From assembly GCA_944325225.1 (NCBI GenBank), contig CALUZQ010000014.1, positions 1 through 42,827 on the forward strand: a stretch of DNA of 42,827 bases. The letters are read 5' to 3'. Both the position numbers and the translations under genes were made by a program. The stretch is from an uncultured Elusimicrobiales bacterium (GTDB lineage: Bacteria > Elusimicrobiota > Elusimicrobia > Elusimicrobiales > Elusimicrobiaceae). A model generated the notes under the pieces. That model did not search any database. It saw only the letters and a program-made list of their open reading frames with translations, and was not told the origin of the DNA. The stretch's first letter is position 1, and each line of letters begins with the position of its first letter. This document shows positions 1 to 10,036 of the stretch, piece after piece.

Positions 1-210
1 AGAAAATGATTTTTGATAGATTCGGTTCATACGAAAAATTAATAAAAAAAAAAAAACAAATCAAGCCCTCGCACAACCAGACATCTTCTTACGATAAAAA
101 ACCAATAAGAATTAAAAGATTTCCGCCCCACTTTATAAGGGGATCAGCATGTTAGGGCGGGGTTGATCCCGCTTGTCCCCAATCACCCCTATAAAAGCTA
201 CAATATAGTT
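1..210. other. Left-edge non-coding stretch with alternative hairpins before tatD
   Basis: No gene is visible here. Bases 1-60 are AT-rich with a long A-run. Positions 123-180 contain mutually exclusive pairings: CCGCCC (123-128) with GGGCGG (155-160), and GGGATCA (140-146) with TGATCCC (164-170). No U-tract follows, so it is not a plain terminator. The end of an upstream gene or RNA could lie just outside the window. Confidence 0.4.
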
Positions 211-1020
211 ATGCAATTTATAGATTCCCACGCCCATTTAAACGATCCGGCTTTTGACGCCGACCGCGACGCGCTGCTCGGCCAAACCCTGCCCCAAGCG
301 GGGATTATCCTAAGTGTAGAAATTGGCTGTGCCCCCAATGAGTGGCAGCCCGCTTTGGAATTAGCGGCCCAATATCCCCACCTGGTGCGCGCCGTACTGG
401 GAGTGCACCCCGAATACGCCTGCGAGATGACGCAGGAAAAATTAACGGAACTGGCCGCCCTGCTGCCCGATGAACGCAACCGCGCCGTGGGCGAAATTGG
501 GCTGGACTATACCTGTTTGGAAATAACCCCCCAAGAAAAGCAACAGGAAACTTTTTCTCAGATGCTGGCCCTGGCCAACCAAACCCAAAAGCCGCTGGTG
601 CTTCATGTGCGCCGGGCCGGCGAAGATTACGCCGCTTACGACGATACTTTTCATACGCTCAAACACGAATGGAAAGGAACCAGCACAACAGGCCACCCGG
701 GCGTGCTGCACTGTTTCTGTGCGCGGTACGAAGAAGCCAAACGCGCTTTAGATATGGGACTTTTGCTGGGAATTAACGGTTGTTTTTCCTATAAGAAAAA
801 CGAATATATCCGCGAAGCGGTTAAAAAAGCCGGGGCCGATAAAATTATTTTGGAAACGGATTGCCCCTATTTATCCCCCCAGGGCAAACGCGGCCAGCGC
901 AACGACCCCTCCAACATTCCCCTAATTGGGCAGTGGGTGGCTGATTATTTGAATTTGCCGTTAGAAGCCCTGGCGGAAATAACCACCCGCAACACAAAAG
1001 AATTGTACGGATTAAAATAA
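211..1020 (+). CDS. tatD: TatD family metal-dependent hydrolase/DNase
   Basis: Member of the TatD amidohydrolase-like family: metal-dependent TIM-barrel enzymes with deoxyribonuclease activity, cytoplasmic. The protein opens with the family signature FIDSHAHLN (metal-binding HxH), followed by GEIGLDY around residues 93-99, VLHVRRA around 130, HCF around 165 and the late ETDCPYLSP motif that carries the last metal ligand. Length is 269 aa, usual for TatD. An in-frame start exists 48 nt upstream, but the ATG at 211 puts the HAHLN motif at the expected N-terminus. No Shine-Dalgarno precedes 211; instead TACAAT lies at 199-204, so the mRNA may be leaderless. The lipoprotein gene follows 29 bp downstream on the same strand. 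Confidence 0.93.
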   Translation: MQFIDSHAHLNDPAFDADRDALLGQTLPQAGIILSVEIGCAPNEWQPALELAAQYPHLVRAVLGVHPEYACEMTQEKLTELAALLPDERNRAVGEIGLDYTCLEITPQEKQQETFSQMLALANQTQKPLVLHVRRAGEDYAAYDDTFHTLKHEWKGTSTTGHPGVLHCFCARYEEAKRALDMGLLLGINGCFSYKKNEYIREAVKKAGADKIILETDCPYLSPQGKRGQRNDPSNIPLIGQWVADYLNLPLEALAEITTRNTKELYGLK

Positions 1021-1049
1021 ATTTGTTATATTTTGAGAACGGAGACCTT

Positions 1050-1637
1050 ATGAAAAAATTTCTTTTAATTCCTTTGGCCGCCCTGTTCGCACTGGCCGGC
1101 TGTACTTCTAAAGAACAAACCCAGCAAATCCGCTTATTTTGGCTGCAGCAATATACTAATTTAATGATGAAAAAATTAACCGCCAAACAGCAGGAACTGG
1201 CCAATGATCCGCGCTTGAAGGATTTCACAGCTATGCTAAAGCAGAGTAATCCCTCCGCCAGTCAAAACAACTCCATCCAAAATGCACCCAAAAGACCGGC
1301 CCAACCGCAAATTATGGAAGTTACCATGGAAACCGATACCCTGCCCGGCAAAGCTTCGCAGGCCGACCGGACCCGTATGAAACGCGCCTTGGAAGCCGTT
1401 CAAATTTCCAACCAAAACACCCTGGCGGATATTGACGCCACTTTCGGCAGTCAAGTCAAATACCAGGCCTTTCTGTTAACCACCAAAACCGAACGCCAAT
1501 TAAAACAAATCGCCGCACAAAGCGCCAATTTCACGGCCTATTTTACCCAGCAGCAAAAACTGTTAAAAGAGCAAGACCAGCAAATCAATGAGTTGCTGCA
1601 AAACAATACCGCCAGCATAAAAAAATTACGGCGATAA
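1050..1637 (+). CDS. Predicted lipoprotein, Gln-rich coiled-coil
   Basis: I do not recognise a family. The 195-aa product starts MKKFLLIPLAALFALAGC, a lipoprotein signal peptide with lipobox LAGC and predicted lipidated Cys at residue 18. The mature part is hydrophilic and rich in Gln, Lys, Ala and Asn; the last third (LKQIAAQSANFTAYFTQQQ onward) has heptad-like spacing suggesting a helical coiled coil. It should be membrane-anchored on the periplasmic side. The start at 1050 was preferred to an in-frame one at 1023 because it has a Shine-Dalgarno (CGGAGA, 1041-1046) and gives the signal peptide. It sits between tatD and another membrane-anchored unknown protein, possibly as one transcript. 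Function cannot be assigned. Confidence 0.8.
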   Translation: MKKFLLIPLAALFALAGCTSKEQTQQIRLFWLQQYTNLMMKKLTAKQQELANDPRLKDFTAMLKQSNPSASQNNSIQNAPKRPAQPQIMEVTMETDTLPGKASQADRTRMKRALEAVQISNQNTLADIDATFGSQVKYQAFLLTTKTERQLKQIAAQSANFTAYFTQQQKLLKEQDQQINELLQNNTASIKKLRR

Positions 1638-1661
1638 ACCTTTTAGCGGGAATAACTGCTT

Positions 1662-2402
1662 ATGAGCCGCTTTAAATTTATTTTGGTTTTACTGCTGCTG
1701 GCGGTTTCTTTTCATTTTTTTGCCCGATCGTCCCGCCAAATTTTTTCTTTAGCTAGTTCAGCATTCCCCCAGTTAAGCCGTTCGCAGACCCTGCATCGGC
1801 AACCGCCCGCCCAACCGCAGCCGAACCGCTTGGACCTGGTTGAATTATCCCAGCAAATGCTTGCTTCCGCTAAAAAAAACCTCTCTTTCTCTCCCAAAAG
1901 GTTTCCTGCCATCCCGCAGACAGAAAAAAATTCTAGCCCCCAAAAACCCACTTTCCCAGAAGAAAAACCTTTTCTGCAAGTAGTTTTAGAGGACCTGCGC
2001 CCCCCGTTAAAAAACCCGCATTTCGGGCCGGAGATTTCCGCCCTGTTGGACGATTTTTTAGCCCGGCGCCGCCAATACAACGCCGATTTAGTAAACACGA
2101 CGGAAAATCTTTTCGGGCCCGATGCCAAAAAAGAGGTGGTCCGCGTATTAATAGACGACGAAAGAGCCACTTTTCAAAATGCCCAAACCAGCCACACCCG
2201 CCCGGAATTTGCCGGCCGCCAACTGGAAATAGACGCTCAGACCGAACAGAAATTGTATGAAATCTTCCTGCGCCACAGAAATAACATAGAGAAACAACAG
2301 AACGCCGTTTCTCCGGCGTGGAGAGCATTCTTTAAACGGGTCAAAAACTATCAGCGAGCGGCCGAACTGGCCAAAGAAACAACAACGGCTTCCCCCGAAT
2401 AA
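1662..2402 (+). CDS. Hypothetical protein with N-terminal membrane anchor
   Basis: Unrecognised 246-aa protein. Residues about 4-22 (FKFILVLLLLAVSFHFFA) form a single hydrophobic segment, either an uncleaved anchor or signal peptide. A Pro/Gln/Ser-rich linker spans about residues 45-105, and a charged, mostly helical C-terminal domain about 110-240. No catalytic motif is visible. It starts 24 bp after the lipoprotein gene on the same strand and is probably co-transcribed. The Shine-Dalgarno is weak (GCGGGAA). Reading frame, codon use and length support a real gene, but function is unknown. Confidence 0.7.
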   Translation: MSRFKFILVLLLLAVSFHFFARSSRQIFSLASSAFPQLSRSQTLHRQPPAQPQPNRLDLVELSQQMLASAKKNLSFSPKRFPAIPQTEKNSSPQKPTFPEEKPFLQVVLEDLRPPLKNPHFGPEISALLDDFLARRRQYNADLVNTTENLFGPDAKKEVVRVLIDDERATFQNAQTSHTRPEFAGRQLEIDAQTEQKLYEIFLRHRNNIEKQQNAVSPAWRAFFKRVKNYQRAAELAKETTTASPE

Positions 2403-2591
2403 TCCTGCTTGCTGTTCCAACTGCCGGTTGGTCCTTTTCATTTCATCGCCACAATGAAAATCCGGAGAGATTCCGACGCAAAGATTTGAGAAAGCCCCGC
2501 TTTCCTTCACTCCCCAAAAGATTTCTCTCCGGCCAACCCCGAATTTAAGAATCAACAGCCCCGACCCAACCGGAATTTCCCAGACACAACA
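2403..2591. other. Intergenic, nothing recognised
   Basis: Convergent gap between the plus-strand hypothetical gene and the terminator of the minus-strand infC operon. I see no ORF or RNA that I can support in it. Confidence 0.5.
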
Positions 2592-2620
2592 AAAACCCCG
2601 CCTGTTACAGGCGGGGTTTT
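2592..2620 (-). terminator. Intrinsic terminator of infC-rpmI-rplT (bidirectional)
   Basis: Perfect 9-bp GC stem CCCCGCCTG / CAGGCGGGG with a TTA loop, flanked by A4 and T4, lies 20 bp past the rplT stop. The symmetry lets it also stop plus-strand transcription from the convergent gene. Confidence 0.9.
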
Positions 2621-2639
2621 ACTTGCAAAGCAGATACGC

Positions 2640-2987
2640 TTACGCGGCTTTGACTACATCCACCAATTTCTTGAAGGACACCGGGTCTTTAATCGCCATT
2701 TCAGACAACATTTTGCGGTTGAGCGTAATGTTGGCTTTGGCCAGGCCGCTGATGAATTTAGAGTAAGACAAACCTTCCTCTCTCACCGCGGCATTGATGC
2801 GGGTAATCCACAACTGGCGGTAAGTGGTTTTTTTGTCTTTGCGGCCAACATACGCATGCACGCCGGATTTATCCAGCTGCTGGGTGGCCATGCGCAAGCG
2901 GCGGGATTTATCTCCGTAATAGCCGCTGGCTCTTTTCAATACTTTTTTCTTTCTTGCGTGTCTGGGAACGCTGAATTTAATTCTCAT
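2640..2987 (-). CDS. rplT: 50S ribosomal protein L20 (bL20)
   Basis: bL20 binds 23S rRNA early in large-subunit assembly and, in characterised bacteria, represses its own operon by binding an mRNA mimic of its rRNA site. The 115-aa product shows the family's basic N-terminus (MRIKFSVPRHARKKKVLKRASGYYGDKSRR) and the conserved core LWITRINAAVREEGLSYS. Length is typical (about 115-120 aa). It lies 12 bp downstream of rpmI and is the last gene of infC-rpmI-rplT, the standard order. A strong terminator follows. Nothing is unusual in the protein. Confidence 0.98.
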   Translation of the reverse strand: MRIKFSVPRHARKKKVLKRASGYYGDKSRRLRMATQQLDKSGVHAYVGRKDKKTTYRQLWITRINAAVREEGLSYSKFISGLAKANITLNRKMLSEMAIKDPVSFKKLVDVVKAA

Positions 2988-2999
2988 GTTTCTAACCTC

Positions 3000-3206
3000 T
3001 TATTTGGCCATAGGGAGATATTTTTCCAAAATCTTCCCTTTGTTAGACTCGGGCGTAATCACGCCGGTCTTTCTGGTTTCGTGCTTCCGGGAGGCAGAAA
3101 CAGGCGTAAGCAAGTGTTTTCTGCCGGCTTTTCTGTGGGTGAATTTACCCGTGGCGGTTTTTCTGAAGCGTTTTTTGCCGCCGCTGTGGTTTTTCAATTT
3201 AGGCAT
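3000..3206 (-). CDS. rpmI: 50S ribosomal protein L35 (bL35)
   Basis: Small basic large-subunit protein, 68 aa. It begins MPKLKNHSGGKKRFRKTATGK, matching the bL35 signature (MPK-K-H-GAKKRF), with the KAGRKHLL motif in the middle. It is the middle gene of infC-rpmI-rplT. A 103-bp gap separates it from infC, long for this operon, and that gap can fold into a structured leader, described separately as a possible L20-responsive operator. Confidence 0.97.
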   Translation of the reverse strand: MPKLKNHSGGKKRFRKTATGKFTHRKAGRKHLLTPVSASRKHETRKTGVITPESNKGKILEKYLPMAK

Positions 3207-3232
3207 TTTTATAGTACCTCTGTTTAATTAGC

Positions 3233-3294
3233 CCTTTTTCCGAACAACCTGCGCCGGGAGCCGGTCAAGCCCCGCACGCAGTACACTAAAAAGG
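3233..3294 (-). promoter_or_regulatory. Structured rpmI leader, candidate L20-responsive operator
   Basis: On the minus strand the infC-rpmI gap folds into nested stems: CCTTTTT / AAAAAGG closing pair (3294-3288 with 3239-3233), CTGCG / CGCAG (3281-3277 with 3253-3249) and GGGGC / GCTCC with one G-U pair (3273-3269 with 3261-3257) around the apical loop TTGACCG. No U-tract follows, so it is not a terminator. In E. coli, L20 represses rpmI-rplT by binding structured RNA between infC and rpmI. The location matches; recognition of this exact fold is inferred. Confidence 0.5.
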
Positions 3295-3309
3295 ACCTAA
3301 AAATCGTTT

Positions 3310-3849
3310 TTAATTTTTGGGCACAAAAGTCATAGACATTCGGTTCCCCATAGACTGCAATCCGCCGTCCACATTCGCCAAATCAGCCAAATGTTTGGCC
3401 GTATCATTTAGAATCTGAATGCCAATGTCTTTATGCTGGTTTTCGCGGCCGTGGAACACCACAACGAAACGCACCGAATCCTTCTTGCGAAGAAACTCTT
3501 CTATCTGGCGGATTTTCACTTCCAGATCATGCGGCGCAATGCGCGATTTAATGCGCAGCTCCTTCATGGTTACTTTGGCTTGTTTCTTTTTGGCTTCAGC
3601 CGCTTTTTTACCCTGCTCGTACACATACCGGTTGTAATCCAGTATTTTGCAGACAGGAGGTTGGGCGTTGGGTGAAATTTCCACCAGGTCCAACTCTTGT
3701 TCTTTGGCCAGGGCGATGGCTTGCGCCACCGGCATGACCCCCACCATCGTACCGTCCGAATCAATCAATCTTACTTCCGGCACGCGGATATTTTGGTTTC
3801 TGCGATAGAGATCTTTTTTATATTCTCTTCTGTTATCGTATCTGGCCAT
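3310..3849 (-). CDS. infC: Translation initiation factor IF-3
   Basis: IF-3 binds the 30S subunit, prevents premature 50S joining and proofreads initiator tRNA and start codon. The 179-aa product has the N-terminal domain (NQNIRVPEVRLIDSDGTMVGVMP, ALAKEQELDLVEISPNAQPPVCKILDYNRYVYEQ) and the C-terminal domain (KELRIKSRIAPHDLEVKIRQIEEFL, VVFHGRENQHKDIG). The start is an ordinary ATG at 3849, not the rare AUU used for autoregulation in E. coli. The Shine-Dalgarno is weak (GAAAG). A near-consensus promoter and a 5'-terminal hairpin lie just upstream. First gene of infC-rpmI-rplT. Confidence 0.97.
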   Translation of the reverse strand: MARYDNRREYKKDLYRRNQNIRVPEVRLIDSDGTMVGVMPVAQAIALAKEQELDLVEISPNAQPPVCKILDYNRYVYEQGKKAAEAKKKQAKVTMKELRIKSRIAPHDLEVKIRQIEEFLRKKDSVRFVVVFHGRENQHKDIGIQILNDTAKHLADLANVDGGLQSMGNRMSMTFVPKN

Positions 3850-3872
3850 TTAATTATTCTTTCAAAAAAATA

Positions 3873-3890
3873 GTTCCCCTATACGGGAAC
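3873..3890 (-). promoter_or_regulatory. 5'-terminal hairpin with U-tract in the infC leader
   Basis: GTTCCC / GGGAAC stem (3890-3885 with 3878-3873) with a 6-nt loop, followed on the minus strand by TATTTTTTTG. It would start at or within one base of the predicted transcription start. That is too early for ordinary termination, so an mRNA-stabilising cap hairpin or initiation control fits better; an attenuator cannot be excluded. Confidence 0.55.
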
Positions 3891-3896
3891 ATAGTT

Positions 3897-3926
3897 ATTA
3901 TACCAACTTCTTGAAAAAACTGTCAA
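3897..3926 (-). promoter_or_regulatory. infC promoter (sigma70 consensus)
   Basis: On the minus strand, TTGACA (3926-3921), an 18-bp spacer and TATAAT (3902-3897): perfect hexamers. The predicted start is near 3890. The -35 hexamer includes the TGA stop codon of the upstream lipoprotein gene (3925-3923). Confidence 0.85.
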
Positions 3927-4339
3927 TCCGCCGCCGGGTTAGGTGCCTGATAAGCCAGTCCCCCGTTGTGCCACAGTTTCCACCCCTGGGGCAGCCGCTC
4001 CAGCCGCCAATCCGCCGCCGGACGGGACCAGTACGGCCCTTGCGGGGTAAACCCGCGCCGAAGCAAAACGGGTTTTATTTTAACCGGCAAAAATAATTCC
4101 GCCCGGGTTCCGTCCGCCGATAACACAACAAAGCAGGCCGCGTCTGTTCCGGGCGCGGTTAAACGGATCCCTTCTTCCCAAACGCGCAGGCAGGCCTGCC
4201 GGGCCGCGCTCCAGGTATAGCCCGCCGAACCGATACAGCCCCGGGAGTCCCGGTCCGCACCCGTCAGCTGTTGCTCCGGCACGGCATGACAGCCGGCCAG
4301 CCATAGACACCCCAGCAAGAATAGCCCTGTTTTATTCAT
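3923..4339 (-). CDS. Small Cys-containing lipoprotein of unknown function
   Basis: 138-aa predicted lipoprotein: signal peptide MNKTGLFLLGCLWLAGC with lipobox LAGC. The mature part carries DSRGCIGSAGYTWSAARQACLRVWEEGIRL, a pattern I associate from memory with uncharacterised lipoproteins in Bacteroidetes and Proteobacteria: two Cys about 13 residues apart flanking an aromatic core, then a hydrophobic stretch (AACFVVLSADGTRAELFLP). The Cys pair could form a periplasmic disulfide. It follows the GIN-domain gene 56 bp downstream, with a partial terminator between them. Its stop codon is embedded in the infC -35 element. Function unknown. Confidence 0.8.
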   Translation of the reverse strand: MNKTGLFLLGCLWLAGCHAVPEQQLTGADRDSRGCIGSAGYTWSAARQACLRVWEEGIRLTAPGTDAACFVVLSADGTRAELFLPVKIKPVLLRRGFTPQGPYWSRPAADWRLERLPQGWKLWHNGGLAYQAPNPAAD

Positions 4340-4361
4340 TTGTCAGGCGTGCTCCTATTGT

Positions 4362-4385
4362 AAAGGACTCCTTGCGGAGCCCTTT
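4362..4385 (-). terminator. Hairpin after the GIN-domain gene
   Basis: On the minus strand GGGCTCC / GGAGTCC (one G-U) with GCAA loop, extended by AAA/TTT. The U-tract is short (TTTA), so it may be leaky and let some transcription reach the downstream lipoprotein gene. Confidence 0.5.
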
Positions 4386-4395
4386 GGGTTAACTG

Positions 4396-5199
4396 TTAAT
4401 CCTCGTAATCGTGGTCGCGGTCGCGCACGATTTTCTTTGCGTTTCCTTCCCGCTTTACCGAAGCCGGATAGCCCTTGTATTCAATCCGGCCGCGGCCGTT
4501 GGCCTGCGCAAAAAGCGCGTCGGACGCATACACTTTAATAGATCCCGAATCGTTATTAACGGCGTGGGCGGTGGCGGCGCGCAAGTCATCGGCGTCTATT
4601 TCGCCGCGGCCGTCATTAATCAGGGAAACTTCCTCCGCCGAGCCGGCTAAATCCATATCCGCCCGATCCGAAATGGACGCATTCACACGCTGGGCAGAAA
4701 GCCGGTTGATTTCAATTTCCGCCCGGCCGGAAGCCGCCGCTTCCACTGCGTAGGCCTGTACAAAATCCATGGAAATTTCCGAATCTTGACTGGCCGCCAG
4801 CTTCAAGGACTCTGTCTGCAAAGCGCCGCGTACTTCAAACTCGCCGCCTTGGCTGACCGACACGGCCTGCAAATCCGGCGCGCTGACCGCAACGCGCAAA
4901 TGCTGTTCCCCGCGGATATGAATCGGCCGCGTAAAACCCACAATCAGCACGCCGTTTTCCACGCGTACATCAGAAAAAGAAACTAAATTTTCCCGCCCGC
5001 TGACCGTAACCGAAATATTCGGGTGCTGCATAAAGTCCACTTCGGCATCGCCGCGCACTTCCACGGCGTGAAACGCCGGCAGCGGCTGAATGCTGCGCGA
5101 CACATAGCGTCCTTCGCCCCACACAGTCTGCATGCGTTCTGCAAAAGCGGGTGCCGCCACTAACAGCAGTCCCATGAAAAAGAAACTTATTTTTTTCAT
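4396..5199 (-). CDS. Secreted GIN-domain (DUF2807) protein
   Basis: Signal peptide MKKISFFFMGLLLVAAPAFAE, then a repetitive beta-rich body fitting the head GIN / DUF2807 family, which adopts a right-handed beta-helix. Visible family features: FHAVEVRGDAEVDFMQ (the fold's opening), repeated short strands with alternating Ser/Asp/Glu (ASGRAEIEI, SDRADMDLAGSAEEVSLINDGRGEIDA) and a closing NNDSGSIKVYASDAL...GRIEYKGYP. The last residues are highly charged. It should be periplasmic or surface-exposed; the name 'putative autotransporter adhesin' used for this family is not experimentally based. GTG at 5202 abuts ATG at 5199; 5199 has the better spacing to the Shine-Dalgarno AGGGGGAA. Confidence 0.87.
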   Translation of the reverse strand: MKKISFFFMGLLLVAAPAFAERMQTVWGEGRYVSRSIQPLPAFHAVEVRGDAEVDFMQHPNISVTVSGRENLVSFSDVRVENGVLIVGFTRPIHIRGEQHLRVAVSAPDLQAVSVSQGGEFEVRGALQTESLKLAASQDSEISMDFVQAYAVEAAASGRAEIEINRLSAQRVNASISDRADMDLAGSAEEVSLINDGRGEIDADDLRAATAHAVNNDSGSIKVYASDALFAQANGRGRIEYKGYPASVKREGNAKKIVRDRDHDYED

Positions 5200-5374
5200 C
5201 ACTTCCCCCTTTTATCAATGAGTTTTTTTCTATCTTAGCACATAATGGGCGGCACTGTCTGCATAAAAAATTATTAGCCCCGGTTTTTGCGCCGGCCGCC
5301 CCTGCAAGGACTTCGGAAATTTGCTAAAATCTATATGGATTTTATTACAATCTTTATGCTTTAAGGTGGGGAAC

Positions 5375-7785
<2,411 letters not shown>

Positions 7786-7814
7786 ACGGCTGTCCTATCG
7801 TTGAGTAAGCTATC

Positions 7815-7841
7815 AAAAACCCCGGGTTCCCCGGGGTTTTT
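7815..7841. terminator. Bidirectional intrinsic terminator between ligA and TPR gene
   Basis: AAAAACCCCGG (7815-7825) pairs with CCGGGGTTTTT (7831-7841) around a 5-nt loop. It serves ligA (plus) and the convergent M3 peptidase/PanK operon (minus). Confidence 0.92.
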
Positions 7842-7887
7842 ATCGTTCGCAAACTTGGTGTGGTGCAACGCCGCGGACGGCCGCTTA

Positions 7888-9243
7888 TTATTCCAGTAAG
7901 TTGCCGTCCTCCAAACAAACGGTGTAGCCATAAAACGCATAGCTTTCCACCAGCGAATTGGAAGGTACTTTGATGTTGGGATTTCGTTTGGCGCGTGCCG
8001 CCATCACATAATAATAGGAAACCCCTTTTTTGGGATCGGCGGTTGGACGGGCCAGCACAAAATAACGGCGGTCATTCTTGGCTACCTGCAATACATAAAC
8101 GCCTAATTTGGAACGCAAGGTTTCGTCGGAGCAATTTGTTTGGTTTTGAATCATCTTATATTCCGAACGCGAAATTTCCACATAGCCGGCATCTTTTAGT
8201 TCCTGCACGCGGGCGGCTACTTTTTCCAAAAAGGCCTGGGTGGGCGGTACGGATTCCTGCGGCAGTAAGAAGGCCTTACGGCCCTGCAGGGCTTCGGTAT
8301 AGACATAAAAACCGCTTTCCGTTAAGGTGCTTTCAGGCGTAAAAATTTTCTCCCCTTTCATATCCCGCAGATCAAATACATCTTTGATGGGAACCCCACC
8401 CTTTTGAAACACGGCAATCGCGTCCTGCCCGATGCTTTTCTCCAACGCGTTATATCCGTCCAGCGTCAGCATTTCCCGTTCGAAGCTGGTGTCTTTATTT
8501 AAGGTAACGATATATTCTTTGGGCACTTTAAGGTATTTATTTTTTAAATAATCTATGCCCCGGCGTTGTTCGGCACGGTGTATTTTTTCAAATAAGGCCC
8601 GGTTTTCTTCCGTCAGTTCGGCAGCGTCCGGCGCGACGGCATAGCGCTGTTTTAACGCGTTGAGCATTTCGTCGTTGGTCAAATAGTCGGGCTCCAAATT
8701 AATCAGCCGATTGCGGGCAATTAAGTTCAGCGGCTCCACCGCCAAGGCCGAGCGGTAATACTCACAGGCGCCTTGTTTGTCGCCCTGGTATTCCACAATC
8801 ACCCCTTTTCCTACCAGCGAGTTGACATTGGCCGCATTGTATTCCAGCGATTTGGAATACAGTTTAAGCGCCTTGTCGTTCTGCTGCTGTTTCAGCGCAA
8901 TATCGCCCAACATAGAATAAGTATAGGACCAATAGGGCGAAGTGCGTTTCATATTTTTCAAAGCGGCGTTGAAATGTTTATCCGCTCCGGTCAAGTCGTC
9001 CTGCGTCAGCAATACACCCGCCAAAGAAAGGTGGGCTTCCACATTGTCCGGGTCCAGCTTCAGGCAGCGGGTAAAAGTGTCCTGCGCCATCAAGTAATCT
9101 TTCGCGGCAAACGATTTTTTTCCGCTTTCCAAACAAGCAGCGATATTCTGATTCCCGCCGGCAGCATACCCCCAGCCGAACGCATACAAACAGGCACTCA
9201 GCGCCCATATCCAACGATTAGCAAAAGGTTTTAAACAAAGCAT
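7888..9243 (-). CDS. Secreted TPR-repeat protein
   Basis: 451-aa protein with an N-terminal hydrophobic signal segment (WIWALSACLYAFGWGYAAGG) and several tetratricopeptide repeats over about residues 30-190, e.g. AKDYLMAQDTFTRCLKLDPDNVEAHLSLAGVLL and NDKALKLYSKSLEYNAANVNSLVGKGVIVEY. The C-terminal half (about 240-451) is not TPR and I do not recognise it. It has two Cys near the end and one about residue 370. TPR arrays mediate protein contacts, so a periplasmic scaffold is plausible. It is the last gene of the M3 peptidase-PanK-squalene synthase operon: its start lies 26 bp inside the preceding gene, suggesting translational coupling. Confidence 0.85.
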   Translation of the reverse strand: MLCLKPFANRWIWALSACLYAFGWGYAAGGNQNIAACLESGKKSFAAKDYLMAQDTFTRCLKLDPDNVEAHLSLAGVLLTQDDLTGADKHFNAALKNMKRTSPYWSYTYSMLGDIALKQQQNDKALKLYSKSLEYNAANVNSLVGKGVIVEYQGDKQGACEYYRSALAVEPLNLIARNRLINLEPDYLTNDEMLNALKQRYAVAPDAAELTEENRALFEKIHRAEQRRGIDYLKNKYLKVPKEYIVTLNKDTSFEREMLTLDGYNALEKSIGQDAIAVFQKGGVPIKDVFDLRDMKGEKIFTPESTLTESGFYVYTEALQGRKAFLLPQESVPPTQAFLEKVAARVQELKDAGYVEISRSEYKMIQNQTNCSDETLRSKLGVYVLQVAKNDRRYFVLARPTADPKKGVSYYYVMAARAKRNPNIKVPSNSLVESYAFYGYTVCLEDGNLLE

Positions 9244-10036
9244 AAATCAACGCGCTCAATTTTTCGTGTTTAGTCAATTTTACGGGCCGAGAAAAAATAA
9301 ATCCCGTTTTTTCTATTTTAGCAAGATTTTTTAAATATACATACCCCATTACCCGGCACGGTATCATTTGCAACCGCGGCAACTGCTTCATACAGGCAAA
9401 GGCCTGCTCATAGGCCGCCCGGGCCTGCCTTGACAGCTCGGCCAGCACGAACGCTAAAACACGCGGGTTTCGGTTTTCCAATACATCCGTGCGGGAAAGC
9501 GAAAAACGCCGCAGCAAGTCTGCCGGTATATAGACCCGCCTCAAACGGGCGTCGTCCGCCACATCACGAATGATATTCGTCAGCTGAACCGCCGTCCCTT
9601 CCACCCGGGCCAGCCGTTCGGCCTGCGGCCCCCGAACGCCCAAAATATCCAAAGTGGCTAGTCCAACTACTCCCGCCACTCGGTACAGGTACCAATCCAA
9701 ATCGTGCGAAGTTTCATAACAACGGCCGGTTAAATCCGCACGCATGCCTTCTATAAGAAGCAAAAACCGGTCGGCCGGGATGGAAAACTCCCGGGCGTCC
9801 CGCTGCAAGCGGCGGCCCAAATCCGTTTGCGGGGCGTCATCATACATGCGGTGGATTTCCGCACTCCATTGGTCCAGTTGCTCCAAAGGGGCCGGGATAT
9901 TCGGTTCGTCGGCGATATCGTCCATCAACCGACAAAATTCGTAGTAATTGGCCAACGCTTCGCGGCGGCGTTTGGACAAGAAAAAAAACGCCGGACCAAA
10001 GCTGGATTTTTTATACGAATTTTTATTGGCCGGCAT
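9218..10036 (-). CDS. Squalene/phytoene synthase family protein
   Basis: Trans-isoprenyl diphosphate synthase of the head-to-head class, which condenses two prenyl diphosphates (FPP to squalene, GGPP to phytoene, or the HpnD step of hopanoid synthesis). Both Asp-rich motifs are present: CRLMDDIADE near residues 32-41 and NIIRDVADDARLRRVYIP about 155-172. Length is 272 aa, typical for the HpnC/HpnD/CrtB group. The start at 10036 gives MPANKNSYKKSSF; an upstream in-frame ATG would extend deeper into the PanK gene. It overlaps PanK by 14 bp upstream and the TPR gene by 26 bp downstream. No other hopanoid or carotenoid gene is in the window, so the product cannot be specified. Confidence 0.88.
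   Translation of the reverse strand: MPANKNSYKKSSFGPAFFFLSKRRREALANYYEFCRLMDDIADEPNIPAPLEQLDQWSAEIHRMYDDAPQTDLGRRLQRDAREFSIPADRFLLLIEGMRADLTGRCYETSHDLDWYLYRVAGVVGLATLDILGVRGPQAERLARVEGTAVQLTNIIRDVADDARLRRVYIPADLLRRFSLSRTDVLENRNPRVLAFVLAELSRQARAAYEQAFACMKQLPRLQMIPCRVMGYVYLKNLAKIEKTGFIFSRPVKLTKHEKLSALIYALFKTFC

Noticed and set aside
3885..3898. Hairpin before infC as a normal attenuator
   Set aside because: It begins at the predicted transcription start, leaving too little RNA for a standard intrinsic terminator to act; kept as a 5'-terminal structure.
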